Assembly (NCBI RefSeq): GCF_001904615.1 | Contig: NZ_MRBY01000023.1 | Coordinates: 1 to 57,120, forward strand | Source of the DNA: [Limnothrix rosea] IAM M-220 | GTDB taxonomy: Bacteria > Cyanobacteriota > Cyanobacteriia > Cyanobacteriales > MRBY01 | Length of the DNA: 57,120 nt | Direction of reading: 5' to 3' | Part shown: positions 10,787 to 20,176 of the stretch, piece after piece | How positions within the stretch are numbered: position 1 is the stretch's first letter | How the letters are laid out: each line of letters begins with the position of its first letter | Position numbers and translations under genes: made by a program | The notes under the pieces: generated by a model | Told to the model about the DNA's origin: nothing | Databases searched by the model: none | Seen by the model: the letters and a program-made list of their open reading frames with translations, nothing else

Positions 10787-10888
10787 TATAGTCATTTCGA
10801 ACCTTAACGAAACATGAATGTCCGTTAATTTTTCATTAGCGAGATTTGACGCATCAAGTCCCAACAGAATTTGCTTGAAATGACTATA
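10787..10888. mobile_element. Putative 102-bp MITE-like element
   Basis: TATAGTCATTTC at 10787-10798 is repeated exactly in inverted orientation as GAAATGACTATA at 10877-10888. The ends carry TA, compatible with the TA target preference of IS630/Tc1-type elements. The interior has no ORF but contains a smaller dyad, TTAACG (10804-10809) with CGTTAA (10823-10828). It sits between two convergent genes, where insertion would be harmless. Only one copy was seen in the window, so mobility is inferred. Confidence 0.5.
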
Positions 10889-10947
10889 AGTAATCCCTCA
10901 AGGTAATACAAACAATAACTAATCAATTATCTGTACTAACCAGAAAA

Positions 10948-11337
10948 TTACTTGATGCTAACTTTAGCACCAGCTTCTTCAAGCTTTGCTTTGATTTCTT
11001 CAGCGTCTTCTTTGCCAGTAGCTTCTTTAATTGCCTTAGGTGCTTCTTCAACAAGACCCTTAGCTTCCTTGAGACCAAGGCCAGTTACGCCACGAACAAC
11101 CTTAAGAACAGCAATCTTCTTAGCAGCAGGAACTTCTTCGAGAATAACATCAAATTCAGTCTTCTCTTCTTCAGGCTCAGCAGCGCCAGCAGCACCGGGA
11201 GCAGCCATTACCATGCCACCGACGGGAGCAGCAGCACTAACACCAAAAGTGTCCTCGATTTGCTTAACAAGCTCAGCAGCCTCTAAGAGAGTGAGAGATT
11301 GCAACTTTTCCAAAATTTCATCAGTAACTGCAGACAT
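10948..11337 (-). CDS. rplL: 50S ribosomal protein L7/L12
   Basis: Multicopy stalk protein of the large subunit that recruits and stimulates the translational GTPases. 129 residues: an N-terminal dimerisation and L10-binding helix pair, an Ala/Gly-rich flexible hinge (about residues 40-60, [19 protein letters not shown]) and a C-terminal domain with the factor-binding helix [17 protein letters not shown]. The start is preceded by GGAGAT. Last gene of the rplK-rplA-rplJ-rplL run, 89 nt after rplJ. Confidence 0.98.
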   Translation of the reverse strand: MSAVTDEILEKLQSLTLLEAAELVKQIEDTFGVSAAAPVGGMVMAAPGAAGAAEPEEEKTEFDVILEEVPAAKKIAVLKVVRGVTGLGLKEAKGLVEEAPKAIKEATGKEDAEEIKAKLEEAGAKVSIK

Positions 11338-11426
11338 TAGGATATCTCCTTAAAATAAAAATTTACTCGTAAAATCGATTGATCAAGGTTGCGTAAAACA
11401 AAATTGCAATTATGCAACCTTAGTCG

Positions 11427-11954
11427 TTAAGCCGCTTCTTTTTCGGAAACAGCTTGCAATGCTCTTGCCAAAGAACCAGGTACTTCGTTGATTCCAATAG
11501 CAATCTTGGCAGTAACAGCATTGAGAGCACCAGCAATCTGACCATAAAGTTGGTCTTTTGTCGGTAGATCGCCAAGTGCTTCCACCTGAGCACTATCTAA
11601 AGCTTGGCCTTCCATTACACCGCCGCGAAGTTCAGTTTTCTTCGTAGCTTTACGGAAGTCTTTATAAGCTTTGACCGCAGATGCAACATCTTCACCAGCA
11701 ATCAAAAAGGCGGAAGAGTCCTTAAGTAAAGATTGCATCGGTTGCCAATTTTCGTCACCTTCAACGGCTTTGTGCATCAAAGTGTTTTTAGCAATTTTGC
11801 ACGATGCGCCGACGGGACGAAGACGGTTGCGTAAATCGGAAATTTCAGCGACGGTAAGACCTTTGTAATCAATCACAAATGTCAAATGGGCGTCTTCAAG
11901 AAATCCTTGAATTTCTTCTACTAAAACTTTCTTTTCAGCTAATGATTTTCCCAT
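11427..11954 (-). CDS. rplJ: 50S ribosomal protein L10
   Basis: Scaffold of the ribosomal stalk: it binds 23S rRNA through its N-terminal domain and carries L7/L12 dimers on its C-terminal helix. 175 residues, with family motifs VIDYKGLTVAEISDLRNRLR and CKIAKNTL. A very strong ribosome-binding site, AGGAGGTG, precedes the ATG. The 231-nt gap to rplA contains an L10 leader, so synthesis is probably feedback-controlled by the L10-L12 complex binding its own mRNA. Confidence 0.97.
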   Translation of the reverse strand: MGKSLAEKKVLVEEIQGFLEDAHLTFVIDYKGLTVAEISDLRNRLRPVGASCKIAKNTLMHKAVEGDENWQPMQSLLKDSSAFLIAGEDVASAVKAYKDFRKATKKTELRGGVMEGQALDSAQVEALGDLPTKDQLYGQIAGALNAVTAKIAIGINEVPGSLARALQAVSEKEAA

Positions 11955-12054
11955 TACGTTTTCACCTCCTTTTATCGGGAAAGGTTAATAGGGGGGAGAG
12001 CGATAAAAATAGACCCTGACATCTAAATGCCAAGGTCACGCTCAATTCTCCAAA

Positions 12055-12145
12055 TTAATTTTGGAAAAACTTGTTGATGTAGCGTAGTACCTCGGCAGGT
12101 AATTAAGCAAAATTCGTTGCACCTGCTGTCTGTGGTAGTGATACA
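12055..12145 (-). ncRNA. L10 leader (ribosomal protein autoregulatory RNA)
   Basis: In the rplA-rplJ spacer the minus strand reads CCACAGACAGCAGGTGCAA, then about 15 nt later TTAATTACCTGCCGAGGTA. This matches the conserved core of the bacterial L10 leader (AGACAGCAGGTG pairing to CCTGCCGAGG in a kink-turn-containing structure). The known role is binding of L10 or L10-(L12)4 to repress rplJL translation or promote attenuation. It lies about 100 nt upstream of the rplJ start. Boundaries are approximate. Confidence 0.8.
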
Positions 12146-12185
12146 AATATTTAGTTAGTGATTAGTTAATCTACGAACTATGAGA

Positions 12186-12905
12186 TTAAGAAGCTTGCTC
12201 TTCGAGGTTCAAGTCGCGAAGGGCGTTGATATCAACTTCGATGGAAGGTCCCATTGAAGCGGATACGTAAACGCTACGCCAGTAGCGTCCCTTTGCTCCA
12301 GAGGGACGATTACGATCAATCGTTTCCTGAAGAGTTTTTAAGTTTACCAGAAGATCTTCCGCTGAGAAAGAAGATTTTCCAAACAGTACGTGAACAATAC
12401 CGGCCCGGTCGGCGCGAAATTCTTGCTTACCTGCTTTGAATTCGGCGATCGCCGCCACAACATCAGTAGTAACAGTACCACCCTTAGGAGAAGGCATTAA
12501 ACCACGAGGACCAAGCTGACGACCGAGACGCGCCACCTTAGGCATCATATCAGGCGTTGCAATCAGAATTTCAAAATCCATCATGCCCTTCTGAATATCC
12601 TCAATCAGCTCTTCAGAGCCCACAAGATCAGCACCAGACTCCTCAGCCACCTTGACCTGCTCACCACTGGTGATTACCGCAACCCGAACAGACTGACCAG
12701 TTCCCTTAGGGAAGCCAACCGTTGTGCGCAATTGCTGATCTGTGTACTTCGGGTCAATCCCTAAGCGAATGTGAGCTTCAGCAGTTTCATCAAACTTAGC
12801 AGTAGCAGTTTCCTTTAACAATTGGAGAGCCTCAAGAGGTTCATAGACATGATCCTGAACCTTCTCTTGAGCCTCGCGAAAACGACGAGACAATTTCTTT
12901 GCCAT
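12186..12905 (-). CDS. rplA: 50S ribosomal protein L1
   Basis: L1 forms the mobile L1 stalk that helps move deacylated tRNA out of the E site, and represses its own operon in many bacteria. From the ATG at 12905 ([13 protein letters not shown]) it is 239 residues, normal for the family; the 16-residue upstream extension is not family-like. Signature stretches include [30 protein letters not shown] and the C-terminal [11 protein letters not shown]. It follows rplK by about 100 nt. Confidence 0.97.
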   Translation of the reverse strand: MAKKLSRRFREAQEKVQDHVYEPLEALQLLKETATAKFDETAEAHIRLGIDPKYTDQQLRTTVGFPKGTGQSVRVAVITSGEQVKVAEESGADLVGSEELIEDIQKGMMDFEILIATPDMMPKVARLGRQLGPRGLMPSPKGGTVTTDVVAAIAEFKAGKQEFRADRAGIVHVLFGKSSFSAEDLLVNLKTLQETIDRNRPSGAKGRYWRSVYVSASMGPSIEVDINALRDLNLEEQAS

Positions 12906-13007
12906 AAAAACTCCTTGGGTACAAACGAGACACACGCCTCTCCCCAATAACAAAATAACTTGTGAACAAAAAATAAAGACAACTAATTACGAATAGAAGT
13001 CAATCTT

Positions 13008-13433
13008 TTAATCAGCGAGAGTCACACCCATATTACGGGCAGTACCTTCAACAATCTTCATTGCAGCTTCAATATCATTAGCATTAAGATCAGGCATTTT
13101 AGTCTCAGCAATCTCTTTAAGTTGAGCTCTAGTAATTGTTCCGACCTTATCCTTATTGGGTTGACCCGAACCCTTTTCAACACCAGCTGCCTTACGAATC
13201 AGCACAGAAGCAGGAGGAGTTTTGAGAATAAAGGTGAAACTTCTGTCTTCATAAACAGAAATCTCCACAGGAATAACCATGCCAGCCTTATCAGAGGTTT
13301 TAGCATTATATTCCTTGCAAAACGCCATGATATTAACACCATGTTGACCCAAAGCGGGACCAACAGGAGGCGCAGGATTAGCTTTACCAGCAGGCAAAGC
13401 CAACTTAATTAACGTAACTACTTTTTTTGCCAT
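13008..13433 (-). CDS. rplK: 50S ribosomal protein L11
   Basis: Component of the GTPase-associated centre that binds 23S rRNA near the thiostrepton site. 141 residues. The N-terminal domain has the proline-rich [19 protein letters not shown] signature; the C-terminal RNA-binding domain includes [18 protein letters not shown]. It starts 2 nt downstream of the nusG stop, indicating translational coupling in the secE-nusG-rplK-rplA run. Confidence 0.98.
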   Translation of the reverse strand: MAKKVVTLIKLALPAGKANPAPPVGPALGQHGVNIMAFCKEYNAKTSDKAGMVIPVEISVYEDRSFTFILKTPPASVLIRKAAGVEKGSGQPNKDKVGTITRAQLKEIAETKMPDLNANDIEAAMKIVEGTARNMGVTLAD

Positions 13434-13435
13434 TG

Positions 13436-14044
13436 CTAGCTCTGTTTTTCTACTTGATTAAATTCGAGTTCTACCGGAGTATCTCGACCAAAAATTGACA
13501 AGAGAGCCTTTAATTTGCTTCGTTCAGGACTAACCTCAACAACCTCACCTTCAAAATCTTTGAAAGGACCAGACAAAACCATAATCTTGTCTCCAACTTC
13601 CATATCAACTTTAACAGTGGGTTCAGCAACTTGAGCTCGCTTAAAGATGCGCTCAACTTCGGCTCGGCTTAGAGGGACAGGCTTTACATGACCTCTACCA
13701 CGACCAGTACTACGCTTTTGCTCAGCCCCGACAAAATTAATGACGTGGGGCGTGTTTTTAACAACTTGCCAAGCCTCGTCGTTAAGAATCATCTGAATCA
13801 AGACATAGCCAGGAAACACCTTTTCTTCACTATGTTGACGGCTGCCATCCTTACGAATTTTTACTGTTGGAGTCTGGGGAATCTGAACCTGAAGGATACG
13901 ATCCGCGACATCCAGAGTATGAATTCGTTGCTCAAGACTAGCCTTAACTCTTTTTTCACATCCGGAGGCAACCTGTACGGCATACCACCGAGGCTTTACG
14001 CCAGCTTGCACTCCTTGCTGTTGTTCTGAATGTTGTTCTTCCAT
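13436..14044 (-). CDS. nusG: Transcription elongation/antitermination factor NusG
   Basis: Binds the RNA polymerase clamp to aid elongation and couples transcription to Rho or to the ribosome. 202 residues: an N-terminal NGN domain (from [16 protein letters not shown], with FPGYVLIQM and VINFVGA) and a C-terminal KOW domain ([19 protein letters not shown]). A short polar extension precedes the NGN domain. It sits between secE and rplK in the conserved bacterial order, 22 nt from secE. Confidence 0.97.
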   Translation of the reverse strand: MEEQHSEQQQGVQAGVKPRWYAVQVASGCEKRVKASLEQRIHTLDVADRILQVQIPQTPTVKIRKDGSRQHSEEKVFPGYVLIQMILNDEAWQVVKNTPHVINFVGAEQKRSTGRGRGHVKPVPLSRAEVERIFKRAQVAEPTVKVDMEVGDKIMVLSGPFKDFEGEVVEVSPERSKLKALLSIFGRDTPVELEFNQVEKQS

Positions 14045-14066
14045 TACAAATAAGTTCTAGGAGTTT

Positions 14067-14294
14067 CTAAAATACCTTGCCGGAAACCCAGATGAACAGA
14101 TTATCAACAACATATACAACAGTTGCGACAAGAGTCACCATCAGAATGACCGCAGCTGACTCACTGAATAGCTGCTGGCGAGATGGCCAAACAACTTTAG
14201 CGAGCTCTTCTTTAGTTTCGTTAGCGTATTGAACCGCATCAAAACTTTCAGATTTCTGTTCTTCCGTGTCGACTGCTTTTTTGGTTTTTGCCAC
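14067..14294 (-). CDS. secE: Preprotein translocase subunit SecE
   Basis: Small essential partner of SecY in the translocon of plasma and thylakoid membranes. 75 residues: an amphipathic segment with the conserved ELAKVVWPSRQQ, then a single membrane helix (about residues 47-70, AAVILMVTLVATVVYVVDNLF). This one-helix architecture is the usual cyanobacterial and plastid form. Located between tRNA-Trp and nusG. SecY is encoded 11 kb away in the spc cluster. Confidence 0.96.
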   Translation of the reverse strand: MAKTKKAVDTEEQKSESFDAVQYANETKEELAKVVWPSRQQLFSESAAVILMVTLVATVVYVVDNLFIWVSGKVF

Positions 14295-14355
14295 AGCTAA
14301 AAACTCCTCCCCAGAGCATTAGTATTTTGCAACTAAATTTTAATCTAATTTCAAA

Positions 14356-14428
14356 CGCGCCCTGGAGGACTCGAACCCCCGACATCAGGTTTTGGAGACC
14401 TGCGTTCTACCAACTGAACTAAGGACGC
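14356..14428 (-). tRNA. trnW: tRNA-Trp (anticodon CCA)
   Basis: The 73-nt minus-strand sequence folds as a cloverleaf. Acceptor arms GCGTCCT and AGGGCGC pair (one G-U) with discriminator G73, as expected for tRNA-Trp. The anticodon loop is CTCCAAA inside stem CAGGT/ACCTG, giving CCA. The T loop is GGTTCGAGTCC-like. No CCA tail is encoded. It lies between rplS and secE and is probably processed from their common transcript. Confidence 0.96.
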
Positions 14429-14494
14429 TAGTTGACTTTCATCAAATAAGCCTTAGCAAGTATAGCATGTTTTTCAAGGGAAGCAAGCCTCGAC

Positions 14495-14857
14495 TTAGAT
14501 AGGACGGTCGAAACGTTGCTTGATGCGAGTTGCCTTACCAACGCGATCACGAAGATAGTAAAGTTTTGCTCTACGAACTTTACCGCGTCGCATCACTTTA
14601 ATGTTGTCAACGAGGGGAGAATGAAGTAAAAAGACTCTTTCTACTCCTACACCCTGAAAAATTTTGCGTACAGTGATGGTTTCATTAATACCACCGTTTC
14701 GCATAGCAATAACGGTGCCTTCGTAGGGCTGAACCCTTTCTTTATTGCCTTCTTTGATTTTGACTCCAACACGAACTGTATCACCTACATGGATAGTCGG
14801 AAGATCATCCTTTAGGTGCTCAGATTCGATGGAGTTAATAATTGCTTCAGCATTCAT
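14495..14857 (-). CDS. rplS: 50S ribosomal protein L19
   Basis: Large-subunit protein at the 30S-50S interface. From the ATG at 14857 ([15 protein letters not shown]) it is 120 residues, matching cyanobacterial L19; an ATG 27 nt upstream would add nine residues. Motifs include [31 protein letters not shown] and the C-terminal [11 protein letters not shown]. First gene in the rplS-trnW-secE-nusG run. Confidence 0.97.
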   Translation of the reverse strand: MNAEAIINSIESEHLKDDLPTIHVGDTVRVGVKIKEGNKERVQPYEGTVIAMRNGGINETITVRKIFQGVGVERVFLLHSPLVDNIKVMRRGKVRRAKLYYLRDRVGKATRIKQRFDRPI

Positions 14858-14960
14858 GGCTTTAAAAAACTCACAATTTCTCATTGTATGTTCAAATTCT
14901 TTTTAAGTCAAAAAGATTCGGACATCGTATCTAGTATTTTTTTTGATAAGATTTTGCAAT

Positions 14961-14992
14961 AGAAAAAGTGAGCCGATAAGACTCACTTTTTC
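14961..14992 (-). terminator. Terminator downstream of the porin gene
   Basis: AGAAAAAGTGAG (14961-14972) and CTCACTTTTTCT (14981-14992) form a perfect 12-bp stem with an 8-nt loop. It lies 50 nt beyond the porin stop and upstream of rplS. Its arms are A-rich and T-rich, so it can act as an intrinsic terminator on either strand. Confidence 0.8.
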
Positions 14993-15041
14993 TATTTCTA
15001 CTCAGTAGAAATGTGTAATCAACACAGTCTATCTATCTCTA

Positions 15042-16640
15042 CTAGAACTTAAAGGTAGTACGTAGGGTACCGACCCAAACAGCATCGTTGTTATCGTTCT
15101 CGTTAGGGTTGAAGATTACGTATGCACCGGGAGTGATAGTAATGTTGTCGCTAAGCTTATAGCGATACTGCAGCTCGGCGAGGTAGGAGGTGTCAGTGTT
15201 ACTGTCGACATCAACTTGATTAAACTCACCATCAATAAGATTGGGAGTTTGACCAAAGATTAGGCCAAGAACATTACCGTCACCACCGACATCAGAAATT
15301 GCAGCATTAACAGCCCAATTTAAGACATCAGCATCGCCAGAAGCATTGGGGTCTTCAACTGAAGCATCGGTATAACCTACCCAACCAGCAATATTGAGCT
15401 TTTCGGCAGCCTTCCAGCTTGCTTGTACTCCAAAACTGTTGGAGGAGGCGGCTGCGTTATCAGATGTGAAGTCATTGGCAAGCGCACTTCCTGTGCTACC
15501 GGAGAGGTTGACATCTCCAGTTTTTTGGTAGCGGTTCACGTAAGTGGCAGACAGCATGAAGCGATCAGCGGGCTTGAAGTCAAGCTGTGCACCAAGGCTG
15601 TAGCTTCCATTAAATAAACCATTCTTGTCTGTAGGATCATTTGCATCACCTGTGAGGTAGGCTGCGGAGAAAGAAACACGGTCTGTAAAATCAAGGTTAA
15701 GACCGACACCAGCACCACTAGGGCCACGATAGATGGGATTAAAGCGACCGAAACGGGTTAATGCGCCACCGCCACTGCTTGCAAACTTAGGGTTAGTTAC
15801 ATCAAAAATATCATCTAAGCCAAGACCGACAGTACCAACATGGAAAGTTGCTTTGTTACCGAGGGGAGTGCGATACCATAGTTTGCTGACTGTCACGTTG
15901 TTATCGCCACCGCTGTCATAACCGAGACGAGCAGCATCAACGCCAGTGGCACGGTCAAAGCGCGGCATATTAGCAGCTTGTAGACGAGTGCGGAGGCGAT
16001 CTTTTCCAGTAAAGCTGGTATCTAGGTTGAGACGAACACGATTAGAAAAAACAACTTCATCATCTGTGTCATCACCGCTTCCGTTGACTTTGTCTTCTGG
16101 GCTCAAAGCAGCGGCGAGGTTGAAGATTACTTCACCATTCAGTTTTGTGGTGGTGGAGAATTGGTTGTCTTCGAGGAATTCAACGCGGCCTTCGATGTCG
16201 TCGACGCGTGCACCGAGGGTTGCTAGTTCTGCTTCAAATTCTTGAACAAGGGCACGAAGACGGGTAATGTCTGCTGCGTCAACGTCGGAGCCTCCGCCGA
16301 TGATGAGGCGCTCGATTTGTTGCATACAAGCGTTGAGGCCTGCTGCAAATTCGTAACGGCTGAGGGGACGGTTACCACGGAATGTACCGTCGGGATAACC
16401 TACGATACAGTTGTATTTCTCAACAAGGTTACGGAGTGCGTCGAATGCCCAGTCGGAAGGTGCAACATCGCGTAGTTGAAATACGCTATTTACTTGGGCG
16501 AAAGAGTTTGCATCGTTGTATTGACTAATCTGGTCAATTACTGCTTGGCTATCTTCTGCGATCGCCGCGCTGGATAAGGCAACTGTCGCACTGAGGGCGA
16601 GAGAGGTACCAGCAAAAAGTTTTCTTGTTTTGTTCGACAT
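15042..16640 (-). CDS. SLH-domain outer membrane porin (OprB-like, iron uptake porin type)
   Basis: Major cyanobacterial outer-membrane channel protein. From the ATG at 16640 (MSNKTRKLF) it is 532 residues. A signal peptide ends near the AIAED site (about residue 28). An SLH domain follows (LRDVAPSDWAFDALRNLV, GYPDGTFRGNRPLSRYEFA), anchoring to the peptidoglycan-linked polymer. A coiled-coil linker (LRALVQEFEAELATLGARV) leads to a C-terminal beta-barrel of about 370 residues ending in aromatic FKF. Homologues such as Synechocystis slr1841 are known as porins for small solutes or ions; substrate specificity is not evident here. Confidence 0.92.
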   Translation of the reverse strand: MSNKTRKLFAGTSLALSATVALSSAAIAEDSQAVIDQISQYNDANSFAQVNSVFQLRDVAPSDWAFDALRNLVEKYNCIVGYPDGTFRGNRPLSRYEFAAGLNACMQQIERLIIGGGSDVDAADITRLRALVQEFEAELATLGARVDDIEGRVEFLEDNQFSTTTKLNGEVIFNLAAALSPEDKVNGSGDDTDDEVVFSNRVRLNLDTSFTGKDRLRTRLQAANMPRFDRATGVDAARLGYDSGGDNNVTVSKLWYRTPLGNKATFHVGTVGLGLDDIFDVTNPKFASSGGGALTRFGRFNPIYRGPSGAGVGLNLDFTDRVSFSAAYLTGDANDPTDKNGLFNGSYSLGAQLDFKPADRFMLSATYVNRYQKTGDVNLSGSTGSALANDFTSDNAAASSNSFGVQASWKAAEKLNIAGWVGYTDASVEDPNASGDADVLNWAVNAAISDVGGDGNVLGLIFGQTPNLIDGEFNQVDVDSNTDTSYLAELQYRYKLSDNITITPGAYVIFNPNENDNNDAVWVGTLRTTFKF

Positions 16641-16694
16641 AGTTAAATCAAGCCTCACACCTGAATTTATTAATACGTTAGGCAAAGGTAGCAT

Positions 16695-16719
16695 AGTATA
16701 CATAAAGCATCAATTGCAA
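16695..16719 (-). promoter_or_regulatory. Possible porin promoter
   Basis: On the minus strand TATACT (16695-16700) lies about 55 nt upstream of the porin start and is preceded by TTGCAA (16714-16719). The 13-nt spacing is short for a consensus sigma-70 promoter, so the -10 is more convincing than the -35. The rest of the 280-nt gap to the divergent aminopeptidase gene shows no other clear element. Confidence 0.3.
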
Positions 16720-16920
16720 CAGATTTGCAATAAAAGGTCTTTGCCATGTTGATAAGTGAAAGCTATGTTATTTACGAGAAGGTAAAAAGTCACATTTCTT
16801 CTTGTAAATTTTAATACATAACTTAATTTGGTTTTAATACCTCTCAAGTAAAGTCGCTCACTGTTAATAGGTCGTTGATGGTGCATTAATGGCAGATTAA
16901 TTTTCAGAAATTATTTTGTT

Positions 16921-18282
16921 ATGGGGCTAGGTATGGCTATTTTGGCAAGGCGGCAGGGGTTGATGGAGCGTTTTGCTTTTCCTGTGATGTTTTTTTCGGG
17001 CGATCGCCTCAGTCGTAATTTTCGCGCGAATCGCTATCCATTCAGAGCTAGTAGTCACTTCCTTTATTTTGCGGGAATATCTTTGGCTGGGGCAGTGCTG
17101 TATCTTGAGGGCGATCGCCAAATATTATTTTTTGATTTACCGACGGCAGACGAGGCATTATGGCACGGTGAATTTATGAGGCGTGACCAGCTTCAGTCTT
17201 TATTGGCAGTGGCTAAGATTTTGCCGAAATCTGATTTGGCTCAATATATCTCCGGAGCATCTACGATTCCGCTCACAGATCCTTTTCAGCGATTAGAGCA
17301 GTCTCAAATTTTAGAACGGGAATTGACCACGCCAAATCAACTCACTGGTGGCGATCGCCAATTAGCAGAAGCCATTATTGATTTACGGCTCAGCCATGAT
17401 GAGATGGCATTATTGGAAATACGCAGGGCGATCGCCGTTTCTGTCCAAGCCCACAAAAGGGGAATGAGCACCGCAGTCACAGCAAATACGGAAGCACAAG
17501 TCCGGGGGGCAATAGAAGGTTATTTGATTAGCCAGCAAATGAATTGCGCCTACAACAGTATTGTGTCTGTAGCAGGAGAAGTACTACATCACGAATCTTC
17601 TCCCAATCCGCTTCACTTGGGTGATCTGCTGCTGGTTGATGCTGGAGCTGAAACGATGAATGGGTGGGCGGCTGATTTAACCCGCACTTATCCGGTTAGC
17701 GGCAAATTTTCTGCAACGCAACGAGATATCTACAACGTCATTTTAAATGCCCATGATCAGGCGATCGCCGCCATCAAACCAGGCCTAGAATTCCACGAGC
17801 TCCATAGCTTAGCGGCCAAATTAATCACCCAAGGACTTTTAGACCTAGGCATTCTAAAAGGCCATCTAGACGATTTACTATCCGAAAATATCGTCTCAAC
17901 CTTTTTTCCCCACGGTCTTGGCCATTTATTAGGCTTAGATGTTCACGATATGGAAGATTTAGGCGACTTAGCAGGATATGCTTCCGGACGGCAGCGCAGC
18001 AAAAAATTTGGCCAATGCTTTCTCCGTCTCGACCGTCCTCTACAAGAAAATATGGTGGTCACTATCGAACCAGGCTTTTATCAAGTACCAGCTATTCTCG
18101 GCGATCGCCACACCCGTGAACCCTTTAAATCAATGATTAACTGGGACAAGCTAAAAAAATTCCATGATGTGCGAGGCATCCGTATCGAAGACGATATTTT
18201 AGTCACCACCAATAATGCCCAAAACCTCAGTCATGCCCTATTTACCAAAACCGACGATATCGAGAATTTTATGAACCCTTAA
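16921..18282 (+). CDS. pepP: M24 metallopeptidase, Xaa-Pro aminopeptidase (PepP-like)
   Basis: Predicted dinuclear-metal aminopeptidase that removes N-terminal residues preceding proline. 453 residues: an N-terminal aminopeptidase-P domain (about residues 15-150, FFSGDRLSRNFRANRYPFRA) and a C-terminal pita-bread M24 domain. The metal ligands are recognisable in LLVDAGAE, AADLTRTYP, FFPHGLGHLLGLDVHD, MVVTIEPGFY and GIRIEDDILVT. The gene is unusually rich in HIP1 sites (six in 1.36 kb). It is divergent from the porin. The exact dipeptide preference cannot be read from sequence. Confidence 0.92.
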   Translation: MGLGMAILARRQGLMERFAFPVMFFSGDRLSRNFRANRYPFRASSHFLYFAGISLAGAVLYLEGDRQILFFDLPTADEALWHGEFMRRDQLQSLLAVAKILPKSDLAQYISGASTIPLTDPFQRLEQSQILERELTTPNQLTGGDRQLAEAIIDLRLSHDEMALLEIRRAIAVSVQAHKRGMSTAVTANTEAQVRGAIEGYLISQQMNCAYNSIVSVAGEVLHHESSPNPLHLGDLLLVDAGAETMNGWAADLTRTYPVSGKFSATQRDIYNVILNAHDQAIAAIKPGLEFHELHSLAAKLITQGLLDLGILKGHLDDLLSENIVSTFFPHGLGHLLGLDVHDMEDLGDLAGYASGRQRSKKFGQCFLRLDRPLQENMVVTIEPGFYQVPAILGDRHTREPFKSMINWDKLKKFHDVRGIRIEDDILVTTNNAQNLSHALFTKTDDIENFMNP

Positions 18283-18384
18283 TTTGAATTAAGAAATCTC
18301 GCAAAAAATCAGATCCCAGCCGTTTATCGTTAGGCTGAAAAGAAGCTGTTGTGCCTGATTTCATTTAATAGTTGAGAGGTCACT

Positions 18385-18729
18385 ATGATTCAAGAATTTA
18401 ATAACTGCCTAAAACACAAAGTCGCCTACGTGGCGATCGGCGAATTCAAACCCGGACGCTTTTCCCAAGCCCAGAGACTTTACGAACAAGCCGTCTCCAA
18501 ATACGACGACGGTTTTAAAGGCGCATTCTTACTTCAAAAAATGGGCACAGATGACGACAAAGGCATCGCCATGATTTTGTGGGAAAACATTGAAGACATG
18601 GAAAAAAACCAAACCGAAGCAGGCAAAAAAATTCTGGAGGAAATGAATCAACTATTTGCATCTCCCCCAGAAACCGATTTTTATGAAGTTTGCAGCGAAA
18701 TTAAACCCGCTCAAACAGTACTGACTTAA
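18385..18729 (+). CDS. Small ferredoxin-fold-like (ABM-type) conserved protein
   Basis: A 114-residue cytosolic protein without signal or membrane segment. The pattern of a beta strand ([15 protein letters not shown]), an amphipathic helix, strands around GAFLLQKM and [14 protein letters not shown] and a final helix resembles the antibiotic-biosynthesis-monooxygenase dimeric alpha/beta barrel. No catalytic residues can be assigned. It follows the aminopeptidase on the same strand by about 100 nt. Its TAA overlaps the TAA of convergent prfA (18726-18729). Family assignment is tentative. Confidence 0.7.
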   Translation: MIQEFNNCLKHKVAYVAIGEFKPGRFSQAQRLYEQAVSKYDDGFKGAFLLQKMGTDDDKGIAMILWENIEDMEKNQTEAGKKILEEMNQLFASPPETDFYEVCSEIKPAQTVLT

Positions 18730-19844
18730 GCTGTAGCCAAACCATCCGTCGCAGAATCATCAGAAGCCAACTGCTCTAATTGAGCCTGCTGATCTTGAGT
18801 AATACAAGCCTGAATCATCCCCTCAATTTCACCCTCCAAAGCCGTTGATAAAACAAAATTTTGTCCCAAACGATGGTCTGTGACGCGATTATCTTTGTAA
18901 TTATAAGTACGAATTTTCTCAGAACGCGCACCAGTACCAACCTGAGATTTGCGCATTGAGCTCACTTCATCCTTCTGCTTTTGCAACTCCATCTCATAAA
19001 GCTTTGCCCGCAGAATTTGCATTGCTCGCTCACGGTTTTGCAATTGCGATCGCTCCTCAGTACAAAAAATACGAATCCCAGTCGGTTTATGCATCAAGTC
19101 AACCGCCGTTTCCACCTTGTTAACATTTTGGCCCCCTGCACCACCAGACCGAGCCGTCGTCATTTCAATATCTTTCGCTTCAATCTTGACTTCCACATCA
19201 TCAACTTCCGGCATAATTGCGACTGTCGCCGTCGAAGTATGAACCCGCCCTCCAGCTTCGGTCACAGGAACTCGCTGCACTCTGTGAACACCAGCTTCGT
19301 ACTTGAGCTTACTGTAAACCCTTTCCCCCTGAATTTCGAGAATAACCCCCTTAAAGCCACCCATATCAGCGGCAGATTCACTCAATAATTTCAATCGCCA
19401 ACCTTGACCTTCAGCATAGCGCGAGTACATCCGCAACAAATCCCCAGCCCAAATACTAGCTTCGTCTCCGCCAGTACCAGCTCGAATTTCTAACATGATG
19501 TTTTTGTCATCATTAGGATCCTTAGGCAATAGTAGAATTTTGAGCTTCTCTTCTAATTCCTCAATCTGCGTTTCCAATTCAGAAACTTCCATTGAGGCCA
19601 TTTCCCTCATTTCGGGATCACTATCGGATTCCTTTAAAATCTCCCTAGCACCCTCCAATTCTTCTTGGGTGTCTCTCCAAATCTCAAAAGTATTGACCGT
19701 TTCTTCTAGGGATGAGCGAATTTTTGCTACACGTTGCAACTCGTCGGGATTTGTCGCAATGTCAGGATCAGCTAGGCGACGAGTCATTTCCTGAAATGTT
19801 TGTTCTACAGATTTCAGTTTATCAAGTAAATAAGCTTCAGCCAT
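18726..19844 (-). CDS. prfA: Peptide chain release factor 1
   Basis: Recognises UAA and UAG and triggers peptide release. 372 residues. The codon-recognition PxT motif is PVT at 193-195, identifying RF1 rather than RF2 (SPF). The catalytic GGQ is at 237-239 within [13 protein letters not shown]; its Gln is normally methylated by PrmC. An N-terminal coiled-coil domain 1 is present. It is downstream of rpmE, but a strong terminator lies between them, so it likely has its own promoter or depends on read-through. Its end overlaps the convergent small gene by 4 nt. Confidence 0.97.
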   Translation of the reverse strand: MAEAYLLDKLKSVEQTFQEMTRRLADPDIATNPDELQRVAKIRSSLEETVNTFEIWRDTQEELEGAREILKESDSDPEMREMASMEVSELETQIEELEEKLKILLLPKDPNDDKNIMLEIRAGTGGDEASIWAGDLLRMYSRYAEGQGWRLKLLSESAADMGGFKGVILEIQGERVYSKLKYEAGVHRVQRVPVTEAGGRVHTSTATVAIMPEVDDVEVKIEAKDIEMTTARSGGAGGQNVNKVETAVDLMHKPTGIRIFCTEERSQLQNRERAMQILRAKLYEMELQKQKDEVSSMRKSQVGTGARSEKIRTYNYKDNRVTDHRLGQNFVLSTALEGEIEGMIQACITQDQQAQLEQLASDDSATDGLATA

Positions 19845-19889
19845 GATTCCAAATCTTTACGAATAAATGCGAATAAACGACGAGTTGTC

Positions 19890-19927
19890 TAAAAAACAAT
19901 TAACCCAGCAGGTCTCTGCCGGGTTAA
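19890..19927 (-). terminator. Rho-independent terminator closing the ribosomal protein operon
   Basis: Minus strand: TTAACCCGGCAG pairs with CTGCTGGGTTAA (one mismatch) around a short loop, followed by TTGTTTTTTAG. It lies about 20 nt after the rpmE stop and before prfA. The textbook form makes this the probable 3' end of the long rplC-rpmE transcript. Confidence 0.85.
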
Positions 19928-19945
19928 TCACGTTTAACCAATGGG

Positions 19946-20176
19946 TTACTCTTGGTCGTCGGAAGAGTTGCTCAACATACCGTACTTGCGGAGGAAGCGG
20001 TCTACACGGCCTTCGGTATCAATAATCTTTTGAGTACCAGTGTAAAAAGGATGGTTTCCAGACCAGATTTCAACGTTGATTTCAGGTTGGGTAGAGCCAA
20101 TGGTCATTACAACTTCACCATTGCAAATAACCTTGGCTTCTGGATACCATTCGGGATGAATATCAGCTTTAGGCAT
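19946..20176 (-). CDS. rpmE: 50S ribosomal protein L31
   Basis: Bridges the central protuberance of the large subunit to the small subunit head. 76 residues, with the conserved NHPFYTGTQKIIDTEGRVD. Only one cysteine remains (VICNGEV); the CxxC pairs of zinc-binding L31 are absent, so this is a zinc-independent form as seen in cyanobacteria and plastids. Last gene before the operon terminator. Confidence 0.96.
   Translation of the reverse strand: MPKADIHPEWYPEAKVICNGEVVMTIGSTQPEINVEIWSGNHPFYTGTQKIIDTEGRVDRFLRKYGMLSNSSDDQE

Noticed and set aside
10787-10888. The inverted repeat between gatA and rplL as a simple terminator
   Set aside because: The arms are 78 nt apart and lack a T-tract; a normal terminator hairpin already lies at 10730-10762.
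16025-16245. Plus-strand open frames antisense to the porin gene
   Set aside because: Long antisense frames follow from the codon bias of the real porin gene; they show no domain or ribosome-binding site.
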